A DNA stretch of 64,000 nucleotides, from the NCBI GenBank assembly GCA_045539425.1, contig JAZQFH010000038.1, forward strand, positions 1-64,000. The letters run 5' to 3'. The notes beneath the pieces are model-generated. The model searched no databases. It worked only from the letters and a program-made list of their open reading frames with translations, and was not told the origin of the DNA. Numbering within the stretch: position 1 is the first letter of the stretch; each line of letters opens with the position of its first letter. Source of the stretch: RUG14871 sp045539425 (GTDB lineage Bacteria; Bacillota_I; Bacilli_A; Erysipelotrichales; Erysipelotrichaceae). This document shows positions 17,450-25,425 of the stretch, piece after piece. The translations under genes were made by a program, and so were the position numbers.

Positions 17450-19342
17450 CTATTCTTCCACTTTCATTTCAAATAATTCTTTCAGCTTCTTCAGCTTCGG
17501 CGTCTGAATGAACTCTTCCACCTTCTGCTTATTGGTGATAAATTCTCCCAGTGCCTCATAGAACTCCTGGATCTCGTAGAGTTCCCCATCCGCCAAAGAG
17601 ACTAAGAAGAGTACCTGTACCTTCATTTCTTCCCCGCCCAGCGTTGTAAACCAGCTGACCGGTTCCTTTAAGACCGTTACAGACGCAAAGCTCAGATCGG
17701 TGTTCATGAAGTATGGATGCAGGAGTGCACAGTGATAGCCGCAGGCCGTCGTCATGAATTCATCTCTCTGTATGACGCTTTCCGCAAAGTTCTGCGGCAG
17801 CTTTACGCTCTTGGAGATCTCGTTACAGACCTCGTGAATCAGCTGATGCTTGTTTTCAAAGGACAGATCCGTAAAGAGCAGTTCCTTCTTGTAATAGTAG
17901 TCAAAGAAGCCCGCACTCTGCTTCCGTAAAACATTCCGGACTTCATCCAGCCCTTCATTATAGCTGAGGGAGACATTGATCAGCGGTAACGGGACACTGA
18001 AGTGCACCGGTACCGTAGTCAGAATCACATCATAGTTTCCGAAATCCGTTTCCTTCAGCTTTTCCAGCGAACAGATTTCAAAGGTATCGATATATTTCTC
18101 AAATTCACGCCGGTATTTGATGGCAACCAGCTGCGCTGTCAGATTGCCGCTGTTGCAGACAAACAGGATACGGTTTTTTCTGGTTTCCCGCTTTTCCTGT
18201 TCCAGTGCCAGCGCAAAGAGAATGGCGAAATACGAAACTTCATCCTCGCTGATTTCGCAGTGATACTCCCGGTTGATCACCCGCGTTGCACACTTGGCAA
18301 CCAGGAAGGCAAAGGAGTAGTTTTCCTTGATCTCCTCCAGCATCGGATTCTTCATGGAGAGCCCGTACTGAATGCGGATATCCAGAGGCATCAGATGTTC
18401 GTACATCCGGATGCGCAGATCCAGGTTATCCCTGAGATCGATTTTCATTGTCTCATAGATTTCCAGCAGCATCTGGTCAGCGAGAGAGATGATCTGCTCA
18501 CTGATGATCAGGTTGCCGCTCTCATTTTCGTGCAGCGACTGCTTCCCCATAAAGTGCAATGCGATGTATTTGTTTTCCGGTTCCGTAAAGCGGACGCCGA
18601 GTTCTTCGCCGATCTCTTCCGTCAGTTCCCTGACAATTTTGATGTATTTCTCCTCCACGCTCATGCTGTCCGTAATCTGGGAGGTGATAGCGAAGCCTCG
18701 CTCGATCCGCTGCAATGAGATCAGCAAATGGACCACGACATTCTGGAAGGAGAATTCCGAGAAATGCAGATGATACTTTTCCACAACGGAACGCAATGCC
18801 TTCCCGATGATTTCCCGGCGGTTTCTCTCATTTTCCGCGATTGGCCGGTTCATCTCATTGCGGTAAAGAACCTTGCGTTTATTCCCTTCGTTTCCCACTA
18901 AATGAATGCCGTATCCCGGCTTGCTTTCCAGAAAGAGAGAGTAGGAACTTAACTGCTGTGAGACTTTTTTCAGATCCGCGGAGATCGTGTTGCGTGAGAT
19001 GAACATCTCCTCCGCCAGATCATCCAGTTTCAGATAACCGCTCTCGGAACAGAAGCGCTTGATGATGTAATTCACCCGTTCATCCGAACTGACCGGAATC
19101 ACTTTCTCGCCGTACTCCGTCATATACCGGTGATACTCTTCGGGATTCAGAACTTCCATGCGGACTCCCATGCGGGCTTTCCGCTCGATGCGGATGCAGT
19201 TTTCCATGGCTTCTTCCAGCTCCGTTAAGCGGCTGCGTACCGTTTTATCACTGACATTGAGCTGCTCCGCAAGCCAAAAAGCAGTATGGTATTGTCCATC
19301 CTGCAGGTAATTGGCTATTTTTTTGAGTTCCATGTTCAGCAT
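17450..19342 (-). CDS. LicR-type PRD transcription activator of module 2
   Basis: 630 residues. The order is an N-terminal HTH (LAEQLNVSDKTVRSRLTELE, about 24-43), a second HTH (FISRNTISADLKK, about 110-122), PRD1 (about 170-275), PRD2 (about 285-390), an EIIB-like domain with phospho-Cys in ILFVCNSGNLTAQ, and an EIIA-like domain with His in ALLHPYF. PRD1 keeps His in FQNVVVHLLIS and KYIALHFMG. In PRD2 the usual second His is replaced (SYFAILFALALE). It should sense sugar flux by PTS phosphorylation and activate the EIIA-EIIB-sulfatase-EIIC unit just downstream. Confidence 0.9.
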   Translation of the reverse strand: MLNMELKKIANYLQDGQYHTAFWLAEQLNVSDKTVRSRLTELEEAMENCIRIERKARMGVRMEVLNPEEYHRYMTEYGEKVIPVSSDERVNYIIKRFCSESGYLKLDDLAEEMFISRNTISADLKKVSQQLSSYSLFLESKPGYGIHLVGNEGNKRKVLYRNEMNRPIAENERNRREIIGKALRSVVEKYHLHFSEFSFQNVVVHLLISLQRIERGFAITSQITDSMSVEEKYIKIVRELTEEIGEELGVRFTEPENKYIALHFMGKQSLHENESGNLIISEQIISLADQMLLEIYETMKIDLRDNLDLRIRMYEHLMPLDIRIQYGLSMKNPMLEEIKENYSFAFLVAKCATRVINREYHCEISEDEVSYFAILFALALEQEKRETRKNRILFVCNSGNLTAQLVAIKYRREFEKYIDTFEICSLEKLKETDFGNYDVILTTVPVHFSVPLPLINVSLSYNEGLDEVRNVLRKQSAGFFDYYYKKELLFTDLSFENKHQLIHEVCNEISKSVKLPQNFAESVIQRDEFMTTACGYHCALLHPYFMNTDLSFASVTVLKEPVSWFTTLGGEEMKVQVLFLVSLADGELYEIQEFYEALGEFITNKQKVEEFIQTPKLKKLKELFEMKVEE

Positions 19343-19402
19343 GTATATTTATTATATCATGTTTCACTGTGCTATACTTGAAAGAGAAAAGAAGGTGAAT
19401 AT

Positions 19403-20497
19403 ATGTATCGCGAACAGATTCCGCTGATGAAAATCCTGAGTTACGGGCTTCAGCTGGCAATTGCCATGTACAGCGGTTGGAATATGGGCATGGTCGTCTT
19501 TGAGGCGCAAACCGCATCGCAGGCGCTGTTCCGCTATGTGCTGATGGTGATCTTCTTTTTGGTCTCCATGATCTTACAGACCATCATCCATGAAGGAGGA
19601 CATCTTGTGTTCGGCTTATTGACCGGATACAGATTTGTTTCCTTCCGGGTGTTATCCTTCTTATGGATCAAAACAGGCGGAAAGATTCAGCTCAAGCGCT
19701 ATAATCTGGCCGGTACGCTGGGTCAGTGTCTTCTGGATCCTCCGGTTTATTCCGAAAAGATGCCGGTCGTTCTTTATAATCTCGGCGGAGTGATTGCCAA
19801 TATCATCACTTCCCTGATTGCCTATATTCTTTACTTCTTTACTTCTTCCTATGTTCTGCGCATCTTCCTTTTGGCCTTCGGCATGTACGGGATGATGTTC
19901 GCCGTTGCCAACTGGTTGCCGCTGCGCACTAAAAATGTCTCCAATGACGGCATGAACCTGGCGGAACTCTTACGTGAAAAGGATGCCCGCAGAGCTATGT
20001 GGCAGCAGCTGAAAGCCTCTGCCCTCATGGCACAGGGTTGCCGCATCAAGGACATGCCGGAAGAGATCTTCGGAGTGGATGACATGCTGGCAAGAGTTAC
20101 GACTTTAGGCAGCTACATCAAGCTCATCGAGGAAAACCGCCTGGTAGACGCCCATCAGTTTTTAGAGGCCAACGATGCCATTGAAGAGCTCTTAAGCGGA
20201 AAGTATATGCTGGACGGCAACAGCCGCTACTTCCTGATGATGGATCGCTACTATATTGATTCACTCAACTACCGTCAGAGTGAAATTGATGATAAGGACT
20301 TCAACAGATTCGTCAAAGCCATGAAGGAATTCCCGAGCATCATGCGCTACGAATACACCAAAGCCATCAACGCCAACGACACCAGAGCCGCGGAAGAAAT
20401 CCGCAAACGCTTTGATGACAAAAAGAAAACCCACCCTTACAGTGGGGAAGTTGAAAGCGAGGAAGAACTGCTGGATCTGATCCGTGCCCGCGGTTAA
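19403..20497 (+). CDS. M50-like membrane metalloprotease homologue
   Basis: 364 residues. The first 170 are hydrophobic with about four or five membrane helices. H63-E-G-G-H67 inside a helix is the HExxH zinc motif, and NWLPLRTKNVSNDGMN (Asp182) matches the NxxPxxxxDG motif that supplies the third zinc ligand of site-2-protease relatives. The remaining 190 residues form a charged cytosolic helical domain. This suggests intramembrane proteolysis or a role in membrane protein quality control, with substrate unknown. It diverges from the PRD activator across only 60 bases and converges with the glycerate kinase, overlapping its end by four bases. Confidence 0.75.
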   Translation: MYREQIPLMKILSYGLQLAIAMYSGWNMGMVVFEAQTASQALFRYVLMVIFFLVSMILQTIIHEGGHLVFGLLTGYRFVSFRVLSFLWIKTGGKIQLKRYNLAGTLGQCLLDPPVYSEKMPVVLYNLGGVIANIITSLIAYILYFFTSSYVLRIFLLAFGMYGMMFAVANWLPLRTKNVSNDGMNLAELLREKDARRAMWQQLKASALMAQGCRIKDMPEEIFGVDDMLARVTTLGSYIKLIEENRLVDAHQFLEANDAIEELLSGKYMLDGNSRYFLMMDRYYIDSLNYRQSEIDDKDFNRFVKAMKEFPSIMRYEYTKAINANDTRAAEEIRKRFDDKKKTHPYSGEVESEEELLDLIRARG

Positions 20498-21720
20498 TCC
20501 GCAATTAAGGCAACCATCAGATCATTCACATTGGTTCCCGTCGGACCGGTCATAATCAGTCCGTCAATCTGACTTAACGCATGATAGGAATCGTTTTCTG
20601 CCAGTACTTTGGCAGGATCGATTCCTTTTTCTTTTAAGCGGGAGAAACTCTCACCGTCCACATATCCGCCGGCCGCATCCGTCGGTCCGTCAGTCCCGTC
20701 TGAGCCAAACGCAAAGAGGCAGATATCTCTGCCGTTGATCACTTCCGCCGCACTCAGGGCAAACTCCTGGCTTCTGCCGCCCAGTCCGTCTCCCTCTACA
20801 ACTACGACGCACTCCCCGCCCATCAGATAGGCGTGTCCTTTTTCTCCGTATCTGAGGACATATTCCGCAAAGGCTCTGCCTTCCTCTCTGGCAATGCCCG
20901 TTACTTCTTCCTTTACGATCACTGGAGTATACCCTAAAGCTCTGCAGGTACCGCTTGCCGCTTCCATGAGCATCTTCAGATTGCCGCAGATTTCCACCAT
21001 CACATGATCAAAGGACCCTTCGATTTCCCTTGTCAGTAGCTGTTTCTCTTCTTCATTCAGTTCAATCCGGTATTTCTCAATGATATGCAGAACATCTTTT
21101 ACCGTGGCGCTGTCTTTGACGCACGGTCCGCTGCCGATCATATCCAGCGGATCGCCCAGTACGTCACTTAAGATCAGATTATAAACACGGGCCGGAGAGC
21201 ACCATGCTGCAAACTTTCCGCCTTTCACCTTGGAGAAGCGCTTCCGGATGGGATTGATCTCCGTAATGGAGGCACCGCTTTTTAATAAGGCTTCATTGAT
21301 TCTCTGCCATTCTTTCAAAGAGATCTCCGGTACTTCAAATAAGGCACTGGCTCCTCCGGATAACAGGAAAAGCACCGTGTCATCTTCTGTCAGATTCTCC
21401 GTCAGCTTTAAGACTTCCCTGCTGGCCAGAATGCCGTTTTCATCACTCACGGGATGCGCCGCTTCATAAATGCGCACATGTTCGATTTCTCCTTCCGCGT
21501 GTCCGTACTTGGTGATGACAATGCCTTCCGTAATATTCACGCATTCGCTTGCGGCTTTCGCCATGCGCCAGGCGGCTTTCCCGACGGAGATCAGGATCAG
21601 TCTTCCCTTGGGCATGACGAAAGACTCCAGTGCTCTCTTCACTGCCTTCTCCGGCAGTACATCGGCAATGGAGGAAGTGATTACCTGATTCGCATCTTCC
21701 CTGAGTGTGTTTTTTCTCAT
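20494..21720 (-). CDS. Glycerate 2-kinase, MOFRL family
   Basis: 408 residues of the DUF4147/MOFRL glycerate kinase family, which phosphorylates D-glycerate to 2-phosphoglycerate. Landmarks are LISVGKAAWRMAKAA near the N-terminus, FLLSGGASALFEVP, LSDVLGDPLDMIGSGP, and the C-terminal MOFRL signature SDGTDGPTDAAGGYVD. Its ATG overlaps the TGA of the nucleoside phosphorylase gene by four bases. The pairing with a nucleoside phosphorylase is unusual and may indicate a role in salvage of a glycerate- or pentose-derived compound. That is inference. Confidence 0.9.
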   Translation of the reverse strand: MRKNTLREDANQVITSSIADVLPEKAVKRALESFVMPKGRLILISVGKAAWRMAKAASECVNITEGIVITKYGHAEGEIEHVRIYEAAHPVSDENGILASREVLKLTENLTEDDTVLFLLSGGASALFEVPEISLKEWQRINEALLKSGASITEINPIRKRFSKVKGGKFAAWCSPARVYNLILSDVLGDPLDMIGSGPCVKDSATVKDVLHIIEKYRIELNEEEKQLLTREIEGSFDHVMVEICGNLKMLMEAASGTCRALGYTPVIVKEEVTGIAREEGRAFAEYVLRYGEKGHAYLMGGECVVVVEGDGLGGRSQEFALSAAEVINGRDICLFAFGSDGTDGPTDAAGGYVDGESFSRLKEKGIDPAKVLAENDSYHALSQIDGLIMTGPTGTNVNDLMVALIAD

Positions 21721-22490
21721 AATGTGATATCTTTCATGACATCAAAACAGATTGCCATGGCCTTTTCCCAGACGCTTTTGCCAAAGCCGCGGATATCGTA
21801 GTTATCCAGATCCGCTAAAGAATCCGCCGTAAACAGCAGCTGTCCGTATTTCACGTTGCGGTGCTTCGCAATCGCCAGAAGAGCGGAGCACTCCATATCC
21901 ACCACGCAGCACCCTTCTTCCTTGCGCAGCTGAACTTTATCCTGTGTTTCCCGGAAGAAGGCATCCGTCGTCCAGGTTGTTCCCTTCTGATAGTGATATC
22001 CTTTTCTCTGCAGTGCTTCTTCCAGTTTTGCGTTATACGCTTCATCCGCCAAAACAAAGCGGGAGGCCGGCAGATAATGACAGGATGTTCCTTCATCCCG
22101 CAGGGCTTTCTCTACCAGCACAAAGTCATTTTCCTCGATCTCTTCCAGGCTGCCGCAGGAACCGCAGGCAAGAATATGCGTCACCCCGCAGCCGATCAAA
22201 AGCTCCATGACCATACCCGCTGCCGGTGCTCCGGCCGGGGCATGACAGACGGCAATCTTCTCTTTGCCCGTATCAATCGTATAAGCGGTAAAAGTCTTGG
22301 TGATGGATTCAAAAGACACCACGGGCTCTGCGTTGTTCTCTTTCAGAAACTCATTGATTTTCTCTTCGCTCAGAAAGAGAAACAAACATTTTTCCGGAAG
22401 GCATCCTTCCCTGGCTTCCCAGTGTGTATCGATCATTTCTCTGGAGAAGGCATCAAATTCCAATAAGGGGAGCTCTTTTTTTTCTAACAT
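21717..22490 (-). CDS. Purine/uridine-type nucleoside phosphorylase
   Basis: 257 residues of the PNP_UDP_1 superfamily. The start at 22490 follows GAGAGG and lies directly after the stop of the preceding gene; a longer frame would overlap it. Family motifs are HILACGSCGSLEE (phosphate/ribose site), TWTTDAFFRET, and VVDMECSALLAIA, which holds the ribose-binding Met-Glu pair. It cleaves a nucleoside with phosphate to base and ribose-1-phosphate in the cytosol. Whether it prefers purines or uridine is not clear. It is the middle gene of a three-gene unit with the 113-residue protein and the MOFRL kinase. Confidence 0.88.
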   Translation of the reverse strand: MLEKKELPLLEFDAFSREMIDTHWEAREGCLPEKCLFLFLSEEKINEFLKENNAEPVVSFESITKTFTAYTIDTGKEKIAVCHAPAGAPAAGMVMELLIGCGVTHILACGSCGSLEEIEENDFVLVEKALRDEGTSCHYLPASRFVLADEAYNAKLEEALQRKGYHYQKGTTWTTDAFFRETQDKVQLRKEEGCCVVDMECSALLAIAKHRNVKYGQLLFTADSLADLDNYDIRGFGKSVWEKAMAICFDVMKDITL

Positions 22491-22491
22491 A

Positions 22492-22833
22492 CTAACCTCT
22501 CCTCTCTTCCCTGAGCGGTTTCTCCCAGAGAACACGGCAGTTCAAAGGTACGGAGATCCTGTCGATCACTTCCCGGAACTCTTTCAGATAACCTTCTTCC
22601 TTCTTTTTCGAGCGTCTGCCTTTGGCATCATATAATACTTCCGTTACAACGGCATCATACGTAATCCCGTAATCCTCTTCATCCCGGTGCGGGAAGTAGA
22701 CCGCCTGCGCTTCATAGCGGATATTGCCTTCTTCACTTGTCGCAATCAGTTCCACCTTCACGCCCTTGCGCTCAATTTCGTTATATTCTCCCTCAGCGCT
22801 GAAATACTGCTCATATACATCGATAACTTTCAT
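22492..22833 (-). CDS. Hypothetical 113-residue protein
   Basis: A soluble, charged protein beginning MKVIDVYEQYFSAEGEYNEI, with a beta-rich first half and a helical, arginine-rich end. It has no signal peptide, membrane segment or recognised motif. It is the first gene of the unit with the nucleoside phosphorylase and glycerate kinase, separated from the former by one base. I cannot assign a function. Confidence 0.7.
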   Translation of the reverse strand: MKVIDVYEQYFSAEGEYNEIERKGVKVELIATSEEGNIRYEAQAVYFPHRDEEDYGITYDAVVTEVLYDAKGRRSKKKEEGYLKEFREVIDRISVPLNCRVLWEKPLREERRG

Positions 22834-22873
22834 AATGATAATCCTGCCTTTTTCTATATTATATACGACAATG

Positions 22874-22896
22874 AAAAAAAGAGCATTTCTGCTCTT
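22874..22896 (-). terminator. Terminator of the UPF0303 gene
   Basis: Seven-base-pair stem AAGAGCA/TGCTCTT (22879-22885 with 22890-22896) with loop TTTC, followed on the minus strand by a T-run. It overlaps the stop codon. Confidence 0.7.
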
Positions 22897-23411
22897 CAGA
22901 CAATTTCCTTTTCAAACGGAATGTATTCCTTTCCCTGCGCGGCACACAGGGCTTTGACGATCAGACGGTGGTCATTGCCTTCCATCAAACCGCTCAAACC
23001 GATCACGGCTTCCATTTCCCCTTTGACAAAGACAGGATAGGCACCGGCTGCCTGAATCATCTCCATCCCCGGGAAGAGACGTTCAGTATGATTGTCGACA
23101 ATCTCCTTCACAAAGGCATAGAAGCTGCTGTGCCCGTAAGAGAGGCAGGCATTCACCTTTCCCTGAGCGAACTGGGCATTCCGTTCTCCCTTATCATCGG
23201 AAGTATACTCCACCATAGTCACATCGTCTTTCAAACGCCGTATTCTAACATAGATTCCGCTCTGATATTCCGCTTCGGCAATCTCTATGATCTTTTCCGT
23301 CAGTGCCAGTGCTTCTTTGGCACCGAAAGATTCATAACCAAGCCGCTGTTCCTCTTCTTTTAGAAAGAGAAGGTCTTCCTCTGTGTAATGATACTTGCTG
23401 TAATCTCTCAT
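22896..23411 (-). CDS. UPF0303 / heme-degrading-like domain protein
   Basis: 171 residues from the ATG at 23411, chosen because GGCAGGAG precedes it. The core resembles the GlcG/HbpS-UPF0303 fold: FGAKEALALTEKIIEIAEAE, a short-side-chain turn region, then GAYPVFVKGEMEAVIGLSGL, the pattern seen in these alpha-beta proteins. Family members include heme-binding sensors, but most UPF0303 proteins have no proven activity. It is a single-gene unit between hsp20 and the nucleoside phosphorylase unit. Confidence 0.8.
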   Translation of the reverse strand: MRDYSKYHYTEEDLLFLKEEEQRLGYESFGAKEALALTEKIIEIAEAEYQSGIYVRIRRLKDDVTMVEYTSDDKGERNAQFAQGKVNACLSYGHSSFYAFVKEIVDNHTERLFPGMEMIQAAGAYPVFVKGEMEAVIGLSGLMEGNDHRLIVKALCAAQGKEYIPFEKEIV

Positions 23412-23457
23412 AATGCAAAACTCCTGCCTTTTGTTTATTATAACAAATGCATGCAAC

Positions 23458-23480
23458 AAAAAAGCCCCGGAATTCCGAGG
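23458..23480 (-). terminator. Terminator of hsp20
   Basis: GC-rich stem GCCCCGG/CCGAGGC with loop AATT and one mismatch, followed on the minus strand by TTTTTT. Confidence 0.7.
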
Positions 23481-23493
23481 CCTTCTGTAAAGA

Positions 23494-23943
23494 TTATCCT
23501 TCGATCATGATGGTGTGGTTTTCGACCTTCTTCGGTTCCTCTTTCTTCGGAACATTCAAAGTCAGTACACCGTTTTCAAATTTCGCCTTGATGTCTTCAT
23601 GCGTCATTTCTTCGCCGACATAATAGCTTCTCTGCATGACACCGGCATAACGTTCCTGACGGACGATCTTGCCCTTCTTGTCTTCTTCGTTTTCATCTAA
23701 GCCTTTCGAAGCAGTGATGGTAAGATAACCGTCAGTCAGTTCGATATTGATTTCGTCTTTCTTGAATCCCGGCAGATCAATCAGAACTTCATAGTGATCT
23801 TCATGTTCCTTGATATCTGTCAGCATTTCCCTGCTGCTGTGTTTGCCATACAGCTTGCGGTCGACATTGTTCAGAGTACGGAATGGGAAATCATCCATCC
23901 AATCATCAAATAAGTTTTCTGTAAAAATTCTAGGTGTTAACAT
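23494..23943 (-). CDS. Small heat shock protein (Hsp20/alpha-crystallin family)
   Basis: 149 residues. N-terminal arm FTENLFDDWMDDFPFRTL, then an alpha-crystallin domain from about residue 40 (DIKEHEDHYEVLIDLPGFKK) to about 130, with the ending ENGVLTLNVPKKE that closes this domain, and a short C-terminal IMIEG extension. It is an ATP-independent holdase that keeps unfolded proteins soluble. Control is clear: a CIRCE element overlaps a consensus sigma-A promoter about 150 bases upstream, so HrcA should repress it. AAAGGAGG precedes the ATG after a leader of roughly 120 bases. Confidence 0.95.
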   Translation of the reverse strand: MLTPRIFTENLFDDWMDDFPFRTLNNVDRKLYGKHSSREMLTDIKEHEDHYEVLIDLPGFKKDEINIELTDGYLTITASKGLDENEEDKKGKIVRQERYAGVMQRSYYVGEEMTHEDIKAKFENGVLTLNVPKKEEPKKVENHTIMIEG

Positions 23944-24071
23944 AGTACATTTACCTCCTTTACTTTCTTCATTGTTCTTTCTAACGAATGAACTATGTTT
24001 CAGTAAGGGAATGGAGGGTTTGGATTCCAGTTTCTACCTTCAGAATCTTCTCTGATTCTCTTTACAATTAT

Positions 24072-24100
24072 GTTATACACCCGTACTTTAGCACTGTCAA
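24072..24100 (-). promoter_or_regulatory. Sigma-A promoter of hsp20
   Basis: TTGACA (-35, 24095-24100 on the minus strand), 17-base spacer, TATAAC (-10, 24072-24077). The -35 box lies inside the CIRCE element, so HrcA bound there would block polymerase. Confidence 0.85.
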
Positions 24101-24114
24101 CACTTGAGTGCTAA
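24088..24114. promoter_or_regulatory. CIRCE element (HrcA operator)
   Basis: TTAGCACTG, nine bases, then GAGTGCTAA. This differs from the CIRCE consensus TTAGCACTC-N9-GAGTGCTAA at one position only. It controls hsp20. hrcA itself is not in the window. Confidence 0.95.
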
Positions 24115-24118
24115 AATT

Positions 24119-24727
24119 TCACAAATATTTTTGGACAGTTTTAATGATCTGCTCAGCCGCTTCCACCATATCGGAAAGCTCCATTCCGAACACGCCCGGC
24201 TTTTCCTCCACCTGCTCTTTCAGGTAGGGAACATGGACAAATCCGGCCGGAATCGACCGGTTTTCCTTTCTTAATTCATGCAGAACGGCATACATCAGAT
24301 GATTGCAGACGTAGGTTCCGGCCGTATTGGAGATCCTGGCGGGAATGCCTTTTGCCTGAATCGCCTCCATGATTGCTTTAACGGGAAGCGTGGAGAAATA
24401 GGCTGCGGGTCCCTCTTTGTCAATGGGTTTCTCCTGCGTAGTGTTTCCCGCGTTATCCGCCATACGCGCATCGTCCAGATTAATGGCGACCCTCTCAGGA
24501 GTGATCGCATCTCTTCCGCCGGCCTGTCCGAACATGATGACGGCATCCGGTTCTTCCTTATGAATTGCGTCAGTGACGGCAGCGCAGCATCTGTCAAATT
24601 CCACCGGTACGCTGACCTTGATCAGCTGTACTCCCTCCAGCTCATCCGGCAGACACGCTAAAATCTTCTGCGTCGGATTGATCATTTCGCCTCCGAAGGG
24701 TTCAAAGGCACTCAGAAGTATCTTCAT
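24119..24727 (-). CDS. pcp: Pyroglutamyl-peptidase I
   Basis: 202-residue cysteine peptidase that removes N-terminal pyroglutamate from peptides in the cytosol. The catalytic triad is visible: Glu78 in GRDAITPERVAIN, Cys141 in NTAGTYVCNHLMY, and His165 in AGFVHVPYL. The N-terminus ILLSAFEPFGGEMINPT is the family signature. Length is typical (about 200-215). The gene ends just beside the CIRCE element and lies downstream of the LURP-one gene on the same strand, separated from it by a terminator. Confidence 0.95.
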   Translation of the reverse strand: MKILLSAFEPFGGEMINPTQKILACLPDELEGVQLIKVSVPVEFDRCCAAVTDAIHKEEPDAVIMFGQAGGRDAITPERVAINLDDARMADNAGNTTQEKPIDKEGPAAYFSTLPVKAIMEAIQAKGIPARISNTAGTYVCNHLMYAVLHELRKENRSIPAGFVHVPYLKEQVEEKPGVFGMELSDMVEAAEQIIKTVQKYL

Positions 24728-24761
24728 AAGCTCACTCCATTTCTTTTCTGCATTTTAACAT

Positions 24762-24790
24762 AAAAGAGCCTGTCACACTCGACAGACTCT
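24762..24790 (-). terminator. Terminator of the LURP-one gene
   Basis: Ten-position stem (24765-24774 with 24781-24790, one mismatch), 6-base loop, followed on the minus strand by TTTTAT. Confidence 0.7.
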
Positions 24791-24801
24791 CTCCGGTTTT
24801 G

Positions 24802-25302
24802 TTAATGGTTGCTTGCGGCGGACGCTGCGGCATTATTGGAGTCGGACTTGTCTTTTAAGAAGATTCCCAGCATGACAAGCAAGATCAGCTCTTCATTCTC
24901 CTCATCGTAGATATTCAGCACAAAGTGTTTGGTCCAGTGCCAGAGTTCCTCATCCATCTGGGCAATCAGGTTCCCCTGTGCATCGATGATATCATAGTCC
25001 CAATGCATGAAGTCTCCCTGTACCGTCCAGCCTTTTTCTTCCAGAATCAGACGCGGACGGAATAATGTCAGCTCCTGCTGTAAACGGTCCACATAATTCC
25101 CGTTCAGATACAGATCGTATTTGTTCAGAAACCAGGCGAAGCGGGTCTGTACCATGCCGATTTCGCCATAGCGGCCGTACAGATGAATTTCCGGGAACAT
25201 GATTGTTGTAGACTGGAATGTATATGCGGTATTTCCTGCCTCATCATACAGTTCCCCTTTGTCATAGAAGAACGTGAAGTTTTCCTTGAAATAGTATTTC
25301 AT
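24802..25302 (-). CDS. LURP-one-related protein
   Basis: 166 residues with the repeated beta-strand pattern of the LURP-one/Tubby-like fold: FTFFYDKGELYDEAGNTAY, TRFAWFLNKYDLYLNGNYVD, GDFMHWDYDIIDAQGNLIAQ, and a final helix IYDEENEELILLVMLGIFLK. The C-terminal tail (SDSNNAAASAASNH) is low complexity. Bacterial members have no proven function; lipid binding has been proposed for the fold. It is a single-gene unit. Confidence 0.8.
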   Translation of the reverse strand: MKYYFKENFTFFYDKGELYDEAGNTAYTFQSTTIMFPEIHLYGRYGEIGMVQTRFAWFLNKYDLYLNGNYVDRLQQELTLFRPRLILEEKGWTVQGDFMHWDYDIIDAQGNLIAQMDEELWHWTKHFVLNIYDEENEELILLVMLGIFLKDKSDSNNAAASAASNH

Positions 25303-25391
25303 AAGTGTTCCCTCCTGTACTTATACCATAGCAGATTTTCCCGCTTTGTGTCCATTTCTGCCGTATCCTGCCTGTTTTTAAGGCTTATTTA

Positions 25392-25420
25392 CCAAAAAAG
25401 ACAGCCCGCAGGCTGTCTTT
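25392..25420 (-). terminator. Terminator of the pot-aguB unit
   Basis: Ten-base-pair stem AAAGACAGCC/GGCTGTCTTT (25397-25406 with 25411-25420), loop CGCA, followed on the minus strand by a T-run. Confidence 0.8.
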
Positions 25421-25425
25421 CAATA

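Noticed and set aside
18002..18718. 238-codon plus-strand ORF antisense to the PRD activator
   Set aside because: It lies wholly inside a well-supported gene on the other strand, and its translation has no family features; it is a shadow frame.
21861..22466. 201-codon plus-strand ORF antisense to the nucleoside phosphorylase
   Set aside because: Shadow frame inside a gene with intact motifs on the minus strand.
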